Below are positions 1 through 10,800 of a stretch of DNA of 64,000 nucleotides, piece by piece. The notes below the pieces were generated by a model that did not search any database, was not told where the DNA came from, and saw only the letters and a list, made by a program, of their open reading frames with translations. This DNA comes from Sipunculus nudus (lineage: Eukaryota > Annelida > Sipuncula > Golfingiida > Sipunculidae), in assembly GCA_026874595.1 (NCBI GenBank), contig CM049306.1:85708142-85772141 (forward strand). The letters run 5' to 3'. How positions within the stretch are numbered: the stretch's first letter is position 1; each line of letters begins with the position of its first letter. The position numbers and the translations under genes were made by a program.

Positions 1-146
1 GTAAAGATTCTAAAACTCTATTTCTTATAAGAAACACTGGTCTTCGTATGACAAACTTTATTTTTTAAACATAAAAAATAACGTAAAAAATGTGTATATG
101 ACTTGTTCTCTGTATTTAAAATATAACATATCACCGATTTACCATC

Positions 147-148
<2 letters not shown>

Positions 149-181
<33 letters not shown>

Positions 182-190
182 AGAGAGAGA
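149..190. repeat. (GA)n microsatellite
   Basis: A run of GA dinucleotides with one interruption. An overlapping minus-strand reading frame of serine and leucine is only this repeat translated. Confidence 0.9.
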
Positions 191-411
191 ATATGATCCA
201 AAAGGCGAGTTTTATGTTCATTTTTTGTAAATCGTTCATATTAATGCAGACCTCATTCGTTTTGATATTATATACTCGGGTAAAATATGCCATTGATAAA
301 CTTATAGAATAAAATAAGTTGAATCAATATATGCTTATATGTTACTTATATCTTTGTATATAGTTATACATGTAGGCCTACATTGAATTAACTGTGTAAT
401 ATAAAATTAAT

Positions 412-417
412 TTTAAT
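412..417 (-). terminator. Candidate poly(A) signal (ATTAAA) of caveolin
   Basis: The plus strand reads TTTAAT, which is ATTAAA on the gene strand, about 290 nt beyond the stop. A canonical AATAAA lies further on at 57-62. Neither can be confirmed without transcript data. Confidence 0.3.
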
Positions 418-553
418 ATTTCTTGGCCGTTATTTCTAGTTGACCATATCACATATGCTTTGCGTGTTTCTTCTTAGTCATTACAAGCTATAACTTCATT
501 TTCCCGCCGGTCAGCAAAATGCGTCATATCCGGGATTTGCGTTAGGGCATGAT

Positions 554-657
554 ATAGACCGGTACCCCGCCCTGATTTTGCTCCCAAGCTCTAAAAGCCA
601 ATCAAACGTAGAAATGTGAGAGTTGAGGAACAAAAACAACACCGGGTACCGGTCTAT
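554..657. repeat. Inverted repeat with 14-bp perfect arms downstream of caveolin
   Basis: The arms ATAGACCGGTACCC (554-567) and its exact reverse complement (644-657) are separated by 76 bp. This could be a stem-loop in the caveolin 3' UTR or the ends of a very small foldback element. Confidence 0.7.
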
Positions 658-702
658 GCGTTTAGTGCTTGCACGTTACGTCATTTCAAGGTTTTTCTGG
701 TG

Positions 703-1041
703 TCAAGCGCTATTGTTCAGAACTTGAATTCGACTGAAGAGAAGTCCAGAGGTTTCACATATCGGAGCCAGACAGCATTGCAGACAGGTTCCGAAGTATT
801 TCTGACATATTCCACAGTTGATGGCGAATAATCTCAGGGCCGGGGTCAACTGCCAGATGTGAAGGAAAGTTACCATGGCGAACTCGCATCCCCACATCAA
901 CGCCAGAGGTCCGGCACAGATGAGAGCCAGGAACCTGTAGCAACAAGTCTTGCCACAATTGAAGCAGCTGTAGGAACAGTGCCAGACACAGTCGTTGGCA
1001 TGGGTACCCTCAGGCTCAGCGATCACGTCCTCAAATGTCAC
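703..1041 (-). CDS. CAV: Caveolin coding exon 2 (terminal)
   Basis: The acceptor TATACAG precedes 1041. The exon encodes the caveolin signature, scaffolding-like region, membrane hairpin and C-terminus (residues 22-133), with TGA at 703-705. The upstream in-frame extension to 1131 is intron read-through. Confidence 0.93.
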   Translation of the reverse strand: MTFEDVIAEPEGTHANDCVWHCSYSCFNCGKTCCYRFLALICAGPLALMWGCEFAMVTFLHIWQLTPALRLFAINCGICQKYFGTCLQCCLAPICETSGLLFSRIQVLNNSA

Positions 1042-3288
1042 CTGTATAAAAGATAAATACATGTATTTTAATTGACTGTAAAATATGCAATTAAGCAGGT
1101 TTATCCTGCTATAATGGCCATTGTTAGTCAAACACGTTATCCCGGTCTCTTCTATTTGGGTTTAGATCCAATCGCCGCCAAACTGTCAAACGAGTGTTTT
1201 TGTTTCGTGTTGCCCTGACTTTTCCTCGCTAGCGATTCTAAAGCGTTTACGTGGCGCCACCTTTTGTATATACTAAAACCCAGATGTCGAAAGTCTAATA
1301 TCAGAAGTGAAAATGCAGACACTAAAACTGCTTAGGAAAGTTTCTTCTGGTTATCCTAATTTGGCGTCCTGATCAAATATAACACGAAACATCTGCATTT
1401 GGAACTTTTTTAGCAATTATCTTTTCTCAGAAGTGATTCTTTACAAACGATATAATAAAAAATATTATATTAAGTTAACATGGTCCATTATGACGGTTTC
1501 CGCTCAATTTACAAATGGACCATTATGCAATATTATCATGAAAGCCTAAAAAGGTGTTAAGTCAAGTAATTTTGCTTACATTGGTTCCTACATTGTTCAT
1601 AATAGGCCTATATAACTATACAAATATCAATATCATCTATACAGTGTGGGGTTTCCATTCTAGATCTGGCATAAGCGTTAGAAATGAGTTGCATATATAA
1701 CGAAAAATCGAATATGAAAAATAATGGTCGCAGCCAGTCTGTTCAATTTTACCGCAAAAATCTTGTTGACTTATATAATTTGAATACGGAATCCTCTGTT
1801 GATTTCTTTTTGGAAAAATCCCGAAGTTCATGCTATAGCCGAACAACAGGAACTCGGGGGAACGCCCTGGTTCAATTAAACACATTTAAAATGTTTGGGT
1901 TAATTTTCCCTCATGAAAGTGGATCGTAAAATTACAGAAACCTTTTTTCATCCTCCTGCATGGTCAATGTTACATCCGTCCGAGCAGTCTAAAGGGACAT
2001 AATCAGGAGTAATATTTTAGGCCAAAAAAATAAAAGGTTTGGTTCTCAGGCACCGCCCGCATCAATTTTAAACCCCCGCATAAAAAAATTTTATTTTTAT
2101 TTTTAATAGAAACTTACCAATTATGAGCTGCAGCCGCTCGGACATTTATTTCAAGAAGATAAAATCGTACAATTTCCTTTGTTATGCAGTGGTTTTACTT
2201 GTTTAGCAAAATAAATCTGTTATTATCATGCTTTTCCCTTATCATTTGACATTTTTATCGAAACATACCAAAAAATTAAATATAAAAGACCCGCCCGCCC
2301 GCATTGATTTATGAAAAAAGTGCCTGAGAACCATACCTTTTTTTTATTTTGGCCTTATACCTATTCTTTAATACAATATCAGTTTAGTTTTTCTTTATAC
2401 AAGTTACCTAGCAAATCCATCCCAGCACACAGTCTCAGTACCTCGCATACGGCTTGTTAACACCTTGTTATGACTCTGCGTGTTGGTAAACACAGCTACC
2501 TGTGTCTGTTTACCATAACAAGGCCGCGTGACCGGGAGGTCCAATTGTTAGCCGCAACACGGGATGTTTCAGCCAGCGGGAACTTGTATTACATTTTTGG
2601 GCCAATTTAAGTCGGTCAGGGCATCTCATGACTAACACGTGTTGTGGCCCAGGGGATGCACGCGCAATGTTGTTGGCACCTGTGATCGCGCCCGGTCCAC
2701 TCTTTTTAACAATCTTTTACATGAGTAAGCAAACCGTTTCAGGGCAATATCTTGGCAGTTAAAAATTTATTTCAAAGGGAAGAAGCAATTTTTCGTGTTA
2801 ATACAACATGCATTACACGTGATTAAGCTAAAATGAATTTCATCGCAAACTATCAATGTTTAAGGGAATATACATTTAAAACCGACAGATCATGCACAGT
2901 TCAACACACAAATGAATATCACGTGATATATATATATATATATATTGTTTATGTAATCATGTTCATCATAAAAATGTACAACTCTATCTAATTTTGATTA
3001 GAACTGTTACTGGACACAAATTAAGTTTAAAAGATAAAACTACCTTTGATATTTATGTACAATTTCCATAGGATTAAAAAATAGGTAACGTGAATATTAG
3101 TATGTTAATCATCATATAGGTCAATCGCATAAAGAAAACTTAAGATCTTCACATGTTTCGCTGATTAATTAGGAACTATATGTTATATAGATCTAAATAG
3201 GCATTTAAAATTAAACGCTAATTACCCGGACGTGATCATTGATGTTGTTGGGATCTCTTTCATCTAAATCTGGACGTTTATCCGACAT
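703..3288 (-). CDS. CAV: Caveolin, complete two-exon gene (133 aa)
   Basis: Caveolins are hairpin membrane proteins that oligomerise in the cytoplasmic leaflet and form caveolae. Exon 1 (3226-3288) encodes 21 residues including DERDPNNINDH, matching the segment just before the caveolin signature. Exon 2 (703-1041) opens with VTFEDVIAEPEGT, the family signature, then a scaffolding-like region (about 38-57), a hydrophobic hairpin with the central proline at 66 (PLALMWG), the HIW motif at 82-84 and a C-terminal helix. Both exons are phase 0 with canonical GT/AG sites, giving 402 nt including the stop. The protein lacks most of the long N-terminus of vertebrate CAV1 (178 aa). It is odd in having 14 cysteines, six of them in the scaffolding region. 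The gene is divergent from THUMPD3. The signature makes the assignment firm; the subfamily is not determined. Confidence 0.93.
2021..2356. mobile_element. Foldback/MITE-like element in the caveolin intron
   Basis: The left arm (2021-2055) reads GGCC, an A-rich stretch, then GGTTTGGTTCTCAGGCAC. The right arm (about 2310-2356) is its near-perfect inverse, ending in GGCC. Both inner flanks carry CCCGC and CATCAAT-like inverted segments, so the arms extend to about 55 bp. There is no coding capacity. The length and symmetry suggest a non-autonomous DNA element; the superfamily is unknown. Confidence 0.6.
2454..2720. repeat. Dispersed repeat, family I copy 1
   Basis: It shares interrupted blocks in inverted orientation with 22240-22520. 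These include AACACCTT, TGCGTGTT(G/A)GTAAACA, a CTGTTTAC block, TAACAAGGCC, and GGATGTTTCAGCC with GGGAAC. A weaker relative may lie at 6690-6870. No coding potential was seen. Confidence 0.45.
3226..3288 (-). CDS. CAV: Caveolin coding exon 1
   Basis: It begins with ATG at 3288 (MSDKRPDLDERDP) and ends after DHVR at 3226, followed by a GTAAT donor. It contributes 21 codons and is phase 0. This is the only ATG found that joins the conserved RDPNNIND segment to the signature exon in frame. Confidence 0.88.
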
Positions 3289-4066
3289 TGTGGTTTCTAA
3301 CTTCCAACGAGACCCGAACTTTAATCCTTAAACTGCTCTCTCTGAGGAGGAACTACTGATTAACTCTCTCTTCGTGTGACGTTCGAAATTATTCATTCTT
3401 CAAGGAGGCCAGAAGAGTACTTTCAAACCTCACACCATACCTACCAGCATAATATTTAGGGCCAATAAAAGGGCGTGAGGGAGGGTAAACAAACATGAGA
3501 CATACCGTTCAATAGAGAGCGATCCTCGCTGGCAGGGGTCCCGTTTGAGTGGACTCGTGCACATAACCCCGAGGCCCGCGTTAAAGAAGAAAAGTAACGC
3601 GTGTGTTTATTCAGTATACGTATATATGTACATTCACGTAGGCTTGAGTCACGATTACACTTCTGGTACACGGTCTGTATACATAGCAACAGCATAGCAA
3701 ATCCTGTATATTACACACAAACAAAATTTGATGAAAAAATATGGCGAAACAAGTGTTCTTAATCCTAACATTGCGTAAATGCCTGTTCGAAAAAAAGAGC
3801 ATTTTAATGGCGCTGATGTGGTCTTTAATCATGAATACTCCATATGTCTCTCATGAGTCACTGAAGTGTATTTTTTTATCCTTCTTTCATAGGGACTCAA
3901 ACTCGTGAATGACCGCCTATAGTTTTAACGAAATAATCATGCACACATCTTATCTTCACTTTGATAATTAATGTGAGGTTAATTGTATTAGGCTTTTTCC
4001 TTTATGAATATATACGAATCTGTCGATACATATAGCTTTTTCATTATTTTTTCAGACGCACGCGAG

Positions 4067-4070
4067 TATA

Positions 4071-4161
<91 letters not shown>
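4067..4161. repeat. (TA)n microsatellite, about 95 bp
   Basis: A nearly pure TA run with two interruptions, in the intergenic region between caveolin and THUMPD3. Confidence 0.95.
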
Positions 4162-5322
4162 CTATAATACAGAACATTTCCTACATGATTCGTGACTATA
4201 TTTCATATAGCTTTCCCCCCAAAAATCAAGCATAAACGCCAACTAAACATATATTGAATTTAAAGTTAATCATGTTACGTATTTCTTTGCGTGGGACCAT
4301 AGCCGTGACAACACGACTCAGTAGGATGGTAAGCTTAACTTGAGTCGTGATACAAGCTATATTTAGAAACGCATCGCGCAGTGGTCTTCTATCATGTTGC
4401 ATTCATATTGACTAGTAAACAGCCGATAATCTAAACATTAGGCTACGAATGATGAATTTACACAAAAGACTACATGTGAACTCACAACCCAAACTTAAAA
4501 AAACTCCGTCTCTATGGTAACGGGTCGTATCCTGTATCGCGTACAATTAGGCTGCATCTAGTAACCCGTGCAAGCCATGCTTGTATTCATGCGGTCGGAT
4601 ATCAACAAATATGCGGAGGGATTTACCAATTTGCTGAGTTAAACCGGATTTTTCCCGCTAATGTTAGGCGTTGTTAGAAAACGTACTTAAGCAGCTGACG
4701 ATTGGTCTGGCTTATGTCCAGTAACAGAGTACATGTAGGCTATGAGGCGGTCAGAAATGACGAAAATATTTGCATCCTCATAGAGCCTTAAAATGCGTTC
4801 CTCGCTGAAAGATGTAACGGCACTCTGACAGCCAGTACGCTGGTCGAAGATTATCTAATGTCAGAGGGCCAAAATGGCGCTAGTGGGACCATTGAGAGAA
4901 TATAATAAACCGTTATCGAAAAGGCAGCCCATTAAGTTTAGGAAAGAGTTCTATCCCCCAAAACTGTTGTGTGGCACCTTTGTCAATATTCAAGGAGTGT
5001 GGAGATACTGAGTATACGAAAAGCAGCCTTCTGCTTGATGTATTTCTTTGTGCTTTTTTGTTGGGCCTTTTCATCCTAATTCTCTTGAATAATAATAATA
5101 CTAAACATCTACCTTTTGGTATGATATTATTTTAGATAATTAAAAAAAGTTTATGAAAATTCAATCGGTATAGTCTCGGGGAGCTTCTCAATCTTCAGAG
5201 TCGGCAGCTGAAATATTCTCGCTATATGCGTAGGCTCACACTTTCATCAAACTTAATTTCTCAACATTCGTCATCGGATGAATCTCGATCACAAAACCTT
5301 GGAAACCATATTTCCCACTCTA

Positions 5323-5571
5323 TTCGGCAACGGCTTCGACTACTGTTTCTAATTCCTTGGTTGTACATATAAAGTTCTTGTTAAGCTAAAACATATTCAA
5401 AATTCCAGAACTCCCATCATTGTGTTTTCAAAGAAGAGGGGTCATATAACTCCTGTTCTCATAGAACTATACTGGCTTTCTGTAACCTTCCGCCTCCTGA
5501 TTAAACTACACTTCTCATCGATTTCCAAGCTTTTCACTGCCTTATACCGCATCAAATTTGTGATCTTCTAA
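5323..5571 (+). pseudogene. Decayed LINE reverse-transcriptase C-terminal fragment
   Basis: In one plus frame, with internal stops, the sequence reads a degraded form of a conserved LINE tail. It has FDYC, KLKHIQNS, then GHITPVLIELYWLSVTFRL and KLFTALYRI. These correspond to the DYCNSLLYG, KLQ-IQN-AAR and HITPVL-LHWLPV stretch of many invertebrate non-LTR elements. At least two stop codons disrupt it. It is an old, inactive fragment unrelated in frame to its neighbours. Confidence 0.65.
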
Positions 5572-6154
5572 CTCCTCGTACTACAAGTAGAAAAATTCTA
5601 AATTATCTTCCTCTTTTTCACATGTTCAATCACTTTCAAAATTTCAAAATTTGGAACGTGCGTTACCTGTTCTCGGACTCAGGGGCATGCAAGGTACTGG
5701 CTGATGATCCAGCGGGTAAAATTGATTCTGTGGCCTAGGGGCAGAATCTCCGGCAAATTGGACAAAATATGTGGAGGTGAAAAACAACTCTTCTTGTGGT
5801 AAATTGTGGCCAGTGTACATGTAGTTGCTCAAAAAGTATTAAGACATAATATAATAACTAATTACTGAAAAATAATATTTTATTCTTTTGATGCTAGTGC
5901 TGGGATATAAATTGGCCCATACCTCACCTATCTCACGTCAGCTCTGCATATTTTAGGCCTAGATGAGGTCGTGAGACCATAAAATTTTTTAAAGGATTCT
6001 TTTTCAAGTATAAGAAATATATGACGCTTTCATGAAATATGATACTTTATATGAAGACGCTTCTTTAAGGGGTCGTTCGCTGCCAACACCACGGGAATTC
6101 CACAAGCTTGTATTATAAATGGCCGTTTTTGGTAAACTATAGCATGCAGTTTCC

Positions 6155-6646
6155 TTTAAAGGTGCCCATTCACTTACCTTTTGAAAATGAATGACTTTGA
6201 TTTCTGACGTCTTCTGTGTATATAATAATGATCTAAGGGTACTTTTGGTTGTGAAAGTTCTTATAACACCTTCGTGAAGGATGTATGAACTTGTTTATCA
6301 ACAACATGTTTGTAAACACAGCAATGTTGACAAACGGGATAGAAATGTTACCTAAGGTGGTAGGTTGCATATATATGCTGAGGTAGAAAGGTAACTTGTT
6401 GAAAAACGCCATTTGCAAAGCTCTAGCTTATTTGACTTGCTGCCAGATGCCCTTTTTGGATTTTTTTTTTATTATTTTAGCGGGCCCCTATTTATTTTTA
6501 TAAAATTATCAGCACATTGATATAAACAAAACAAGCAGTCTGTGTATGGTGATATCCACGTTATCTGGCATATTTTATAAAAGCTGCAAGGGAATACCTT
6601 TAGTTTATAAAGGTCAGATACGTGATTATATATAGGCCCCTTTAAA
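6155..6646. mobile_element. TTAA-flanked MITE, family F copy 1
   Basis: The ends read TTTAAAGGTGCCC and GGCCCCTTTAAA, so AGGTGCC/GGCCCCT ends are flanked by TTAA. The interior resembles copies at 31737-32168 and 44034-44476, including an AAGGGTA-type block and a CTGCCAGATGCCC block. TTAA flanks are typical of piggyBac-like elements; no transposase is present. Confidence 0.6.
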
Positions 6647-7668
6647 TGTACTTAGTCGCTTGCCAAGTGTATGCATTAACTTTCGCTACCAGCTAATTTC
6701 GGCGGAATAAAAAAGTTTCCTATCGAAACCAGACCGGCCTTAACCCTCATTGTGTTTTTTTCGGCCTGTTGAATGTATTGTTTTGGTATGGTGTTTTGAT
6801 ATAAGTTAACCAACTGTGTGTGTCTGTTTACTTTGACAAAACCGCGTGGCCCGAAGTACGCTTTTGAGTATGCAAGGATACCATCCAAAGGAGGAAAATT
6901 TATTTGTCATAAATCACGAAAAATTAGATTTTTTTTAAAAAGTCGGTCGCCATCTTGACGATAGTGGTGCAGGAACCTATGTTAAAAAAAGTTTCTCAGG
7001 CTGTCGCGCTAATAATCTCTCCCGATGCGGCCACTATATTTCTCCTGTGTGCTGATATTAGGAAGTTATTTCAAAATGAAATCAAGGCTAGTACTTTATT
7101 TCCACGAGAGGACACTGTATTTCATGTATATCTAATATGCCTAACAAACTTACATTATAATTTCTTAAAAAATTGTAACGTTTGTGTAATTTTATGTGGA
7201 CGTTATCCAATAACAATGTGCAAACCTAATTGTGTGAAGTTAGTTTGGTTAGCGGAACGTTAACAAATAACCTTAGCAAGAAAAGTTACGAAAACATTTT
7301 ATTTTAAAATAACCAAATGAAAACCAGAGCGGAACTTAAGCAGTAAGAAGAACGTTAATTTAATTATACATGTGTGTCATGTACACATTTAAAATACTCG
7401 ATAACTCCTACCTGTAAAGTTATGATTACATGTCGAAATGTAACGTACAATACATTTTTACTGATAATAGACGTTTATGTCATAAGATAAAAAATAACCA
7501 TATTACTAAGTGTAAAAGCCGACTCCACCCTAACTGTCGATGTCGTAACCATCCTGACTGGTACTTGACGTCCGACATTCGACTTTACAACACTCCTGTT
7601 CATTCATTGAGTTCGGGCATAGATGGGAAGAGTTCAATTTGGCAACCGTGGAAACGGAACAGTTGTGA

Positions 7669-7878
7669 ATGACAGCTGAGATCAAAGTCAATATGGCGGC
7701 GCCCATGAAAAACATGCTTCGGGACATATATCCTGGTGATAAGTGTGTTATTGAAGCAACAGTGGTCACAGGATTTGAAAATTTAGCTAAAGGCGAGGTT
7801 TCTGAAAAACTTAATGTCCCTGTCCACGCGGATAAAGGCAAAGTCCGACTACAGATACCATTTGATGAGGTGCACAAG
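7669..7878 (+). CDS. THUMPD3: THUMPD3 coding exon 1
   Basis: Residues 1-70, including ATVVTGFENLAKGEV, which matches the family's N-terminal region. The donor is AAG/GTAATG and the phase is 0. The reading frame beyond 7878 to 7920 is intron. Confidence 0.88.
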
Positions 7879-10800
7879 GTAATGTCTATATATAGGAATA
7901 GTATCCTCATTTACTGTTAGTACGGAATAGGCTTGTTGCGGAAACCACAATTGTGATACGATCACAGTTGTGGAAATGGTCTGTACAGTTAGGCCTCATA
8001 ATGGTGAAATGGTAGACACTGGTAGAAGGCACCAAAAATCTTAAAAACTGCTAAATAAACACACCAAAATACATCTGTTCCGTGCGCGTGTCTTTGGTAG
8101 TAAATGGGTCTTTCTGGTAGACCCAGTTGTGGCTCTGTTGTAAACGGACAGGAGCACATGCAGGTGACGAGGTTTTAACCACTTTGATGACATTCAGCCT
8201 GTGGTTAAGCCCCAGGTGATTGGCTGGTGATTGTTTCAGGCTAGCCCTGATCACTGTACATGTTACATCATCACTGCCAACTTACTGGCACACCCAGCTG
8301 ATATGTGATACATGGGCACCCAGCTGATATGTGATACATGGGCACCCAGCTGATATGTGATACATGCACACCCAGCTGATATGTGATACATGGGCACCCA
8401 GCTGATATGTGATACATGGGCACCCAGCTGATATGTGATACATGCACACCCAGCTGATATGTGATACATGGGCACCCAGCTGATATGTGATACATGGGCA
8501 CCCAGCTGATATGTGATACATGCACACCCAGCTGATATGTGATACATGGGCACCCAGCTGATATGTGATACATGGGCACCCAGCTGATATGTGATACATG
8601 CGCCTGGCCAGCTGAAACAATCCACTGTGTTACCTTGGTAACAACACTGCCTGTAGCCAGAGGTGGTGTGTGTCCTGCAGTGGTCCAGTCACTGGACACT
8701 CACACCATGCACCACTGAGTGATGATGTAACCCATGCATGTACACTGCTGCTTGAAACAATCCCACAGGGGCACTGGGATAGGCACCCAACATCAGGTGT
8801 AACCTACTCCCATCCGGCAAGAACAATGAAGGCAGAGACCTGTGGCTCTGTGTTTACAACAGAGCCACAACTGGGTCTAGTCTTTCTGGCAACTTTACCA
8901 CGTTCTTACCTTCATAATATATTAATGAAACATTATCCATAGCAAACCTTGTAATCCCTCAGTGATTTAAAAAGTAATCAACCAAATGTAATTAACTGTT
9001 TTATCAATTATATACCTAGAGCAACAAAAAAATTTAATTTTATTCAGTAGGTAGTTAGTTTAGTTTCAGCCAGGTTGTCTCAATTATACTCATTGTTTTG
9101 TATAGACTGGTACCCTACCACCACAGATGCTTGTTATATCACCATTATACACAAGAAGAGAACTGGTCTATGAGCTTTACATATGCTGTGCTGAAACATA
9201 AAAATATTATTACAGATATATCTTTTTTATATTTTTTAAGTATATAAGGAGAGATAGAACACAAATATTGGCATGGCACACCATACACAGCACAATGCTC
9301 TGTATACATCTGTATTTGAATTTTAAGTGTATATGATAAAAAATTGAAGCAATATTTAATACACAGTACCGGTATACTGAAAAATAAATATATAGTATAT
9401 ACATTATAATCATAAAATCTGTGGTCACTTTAAATATGCACCTAAACATTCAATGATTACAAATATAATATCTTAAGAGAATAACATGCATATAACTTAT
9501 AAGCCATGCAATATTCTTTTTATTCTGAATTAACATCCAGAATCACACACTGAGAGTATGTTAGCAGGTTTGGCCGGTGACTTTCTTTATGTGGCAAGGT
9601 ACCAGTCTGAATAAGAGATGGGGGACATAATTCAGATGTACATACTGAAAGTGTATTAAAAGTAAATAGATCTCAAGAGAATTTATTTATAGTTATCAGT
9701 TATGTAAGTAATACAGTAAATAATGGTTCATTATAAATTTTTAAAGTAAATATTAATTATTACTGGTAATTTAAACTATCTTTCATCTCCTTTCATCTTC
9801 TTTCATCTTCTTTCATCAAATTAGTGAGTTCTGCGAAAAATCGGTCATCTTAAAAACTCTATTGGATTTTGTTTATTTTTTGGCTGTCTGCATTTACTTA
9901 GATTTTATACGGAAAAGCTTAAAACCTTTAAAATTCTTCTTCTCCAGCCGAATTGTCCAATATTTCACAAAAAAATAATCCCAGAAACAAACTCTCTCAA
10001 GTTTGTTTGAATGGTTCCAGTTCGGTTATTTTTGGCCTAGTTACAGGAAGTTGAACTTAGTCATCTGTCCATAAAAGCATATTAAAATTTAAATCTCAGA
10101 AACAGCTGGAGCTATCATCACCAAATTTTATGCCAGTGTTGATCACATGAGTCATATCTAAAATTGAGGTATTGATGGCACCACCTGCATTGGCCCCTTT
10201 TTTATACGGGGGTCATCAGTGCCCGTATCATACTGATGGCTACAAAAAACACTTCTTCTCAGAAACCATATGGCCAAATTGTTTAATATCGCACAGAAAT
10301 TATCTTAAGGTAGTGCTTTCTGAGGTTTGTTCAAATGGTCTATGTTCAGAGACTTTTGGCTGAGTTATGGGAAGCTGAATTTAGTCATATGCCATAAAAT
10401 GCCCCATGACATTTAGATTTCAGGTTTTCTGTGGTTAATATTAACAAGAATGATTTTTAAAGCTTTTAAAAATATTAGATTTATGATTTAAATTATTCAT
10501 CATACCAGGCAATGTTAAAATCATGGATATCCAACTCTCTGCTCTCCAGAAATAATGGAGGAACAACATACACCAAAACAAGTGCCTGTCACACCCAGAA
10601 GAGCTACCAGTTCAGGGAAAGACTATAACCTCTTCCATCACTTGCCAGGCAAGAGGAATGGTTCTGAATGTTTTGAACTATTTTGAAGAGGAAAAAGAAG
10701 CTGGCCATCCTGTCTAAGCTATAGCATGTGTGGGGTATATATCTGGTATATGGCTGATAAGAAATGGTCCCCCACCCCATTTGCTTGGTATGCCCCCATG

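Larger units (their letters stand above)
1042..3225 (-). other. Caveolin intron
   Basis: A 2.2-kb intron between the two caveolin coding exons, with canonical GT/AG borders in the minus sense. It contains a foldback element (2021-2356), a dispersed repeat (about 2454-2720) and a short (TA)n tract near 2926-2945. No coding signal was recognised inside it. Confidence 0.8.
3289..7668. other. Intergenic region between divergent caveolin and THUMPD3
   Basis: 4.4 kb between the two start codons, so both promoters and 5' UTRs should lie here. No TATA box or CpG island could be placed with confidence. It contains (TA)n (4067-4161), a decayed LINE piece (5323-5571), a TTAA-type MITE (6155-6646) and a possible family I relative (6690-6870). 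On the minus strand near 6944-6960 a CAAGATGGCG motif resembles a YY1 site over a start codon, but the frame it opens stops after nine codons. Confidence 0.6.

Noticed and set aside
703-1131. Extended minus frame to 1131 as a single-exon caveolin start
   Set aside because: Codons beyond 1041 follow a good AG acceptor and do not match caveolin, whereas the exon at 3226-3288 supplies the conserved RDPNNIND segment.
4004-4195. Plus-strand frame of 63 codons rich in Tyr-Ile
   Set aside because: It is the (TA)n microsatellite translated.
6944-6960. Minus-strand CAAGATGGCG as a start codon and YY1 site for an extra gene or caveolin 5' exon
   Set aside because: The frame stops after nine codons and no splice donor joins it to caveolin; kept only as a possible promoter motif.
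8263-8699. Three overlapping minus-strand frames of 112-142 codons
   Set aside because: All are translations of the 26-bp minisatellite in three frames; no start context, splice signal or non-repeat domain.
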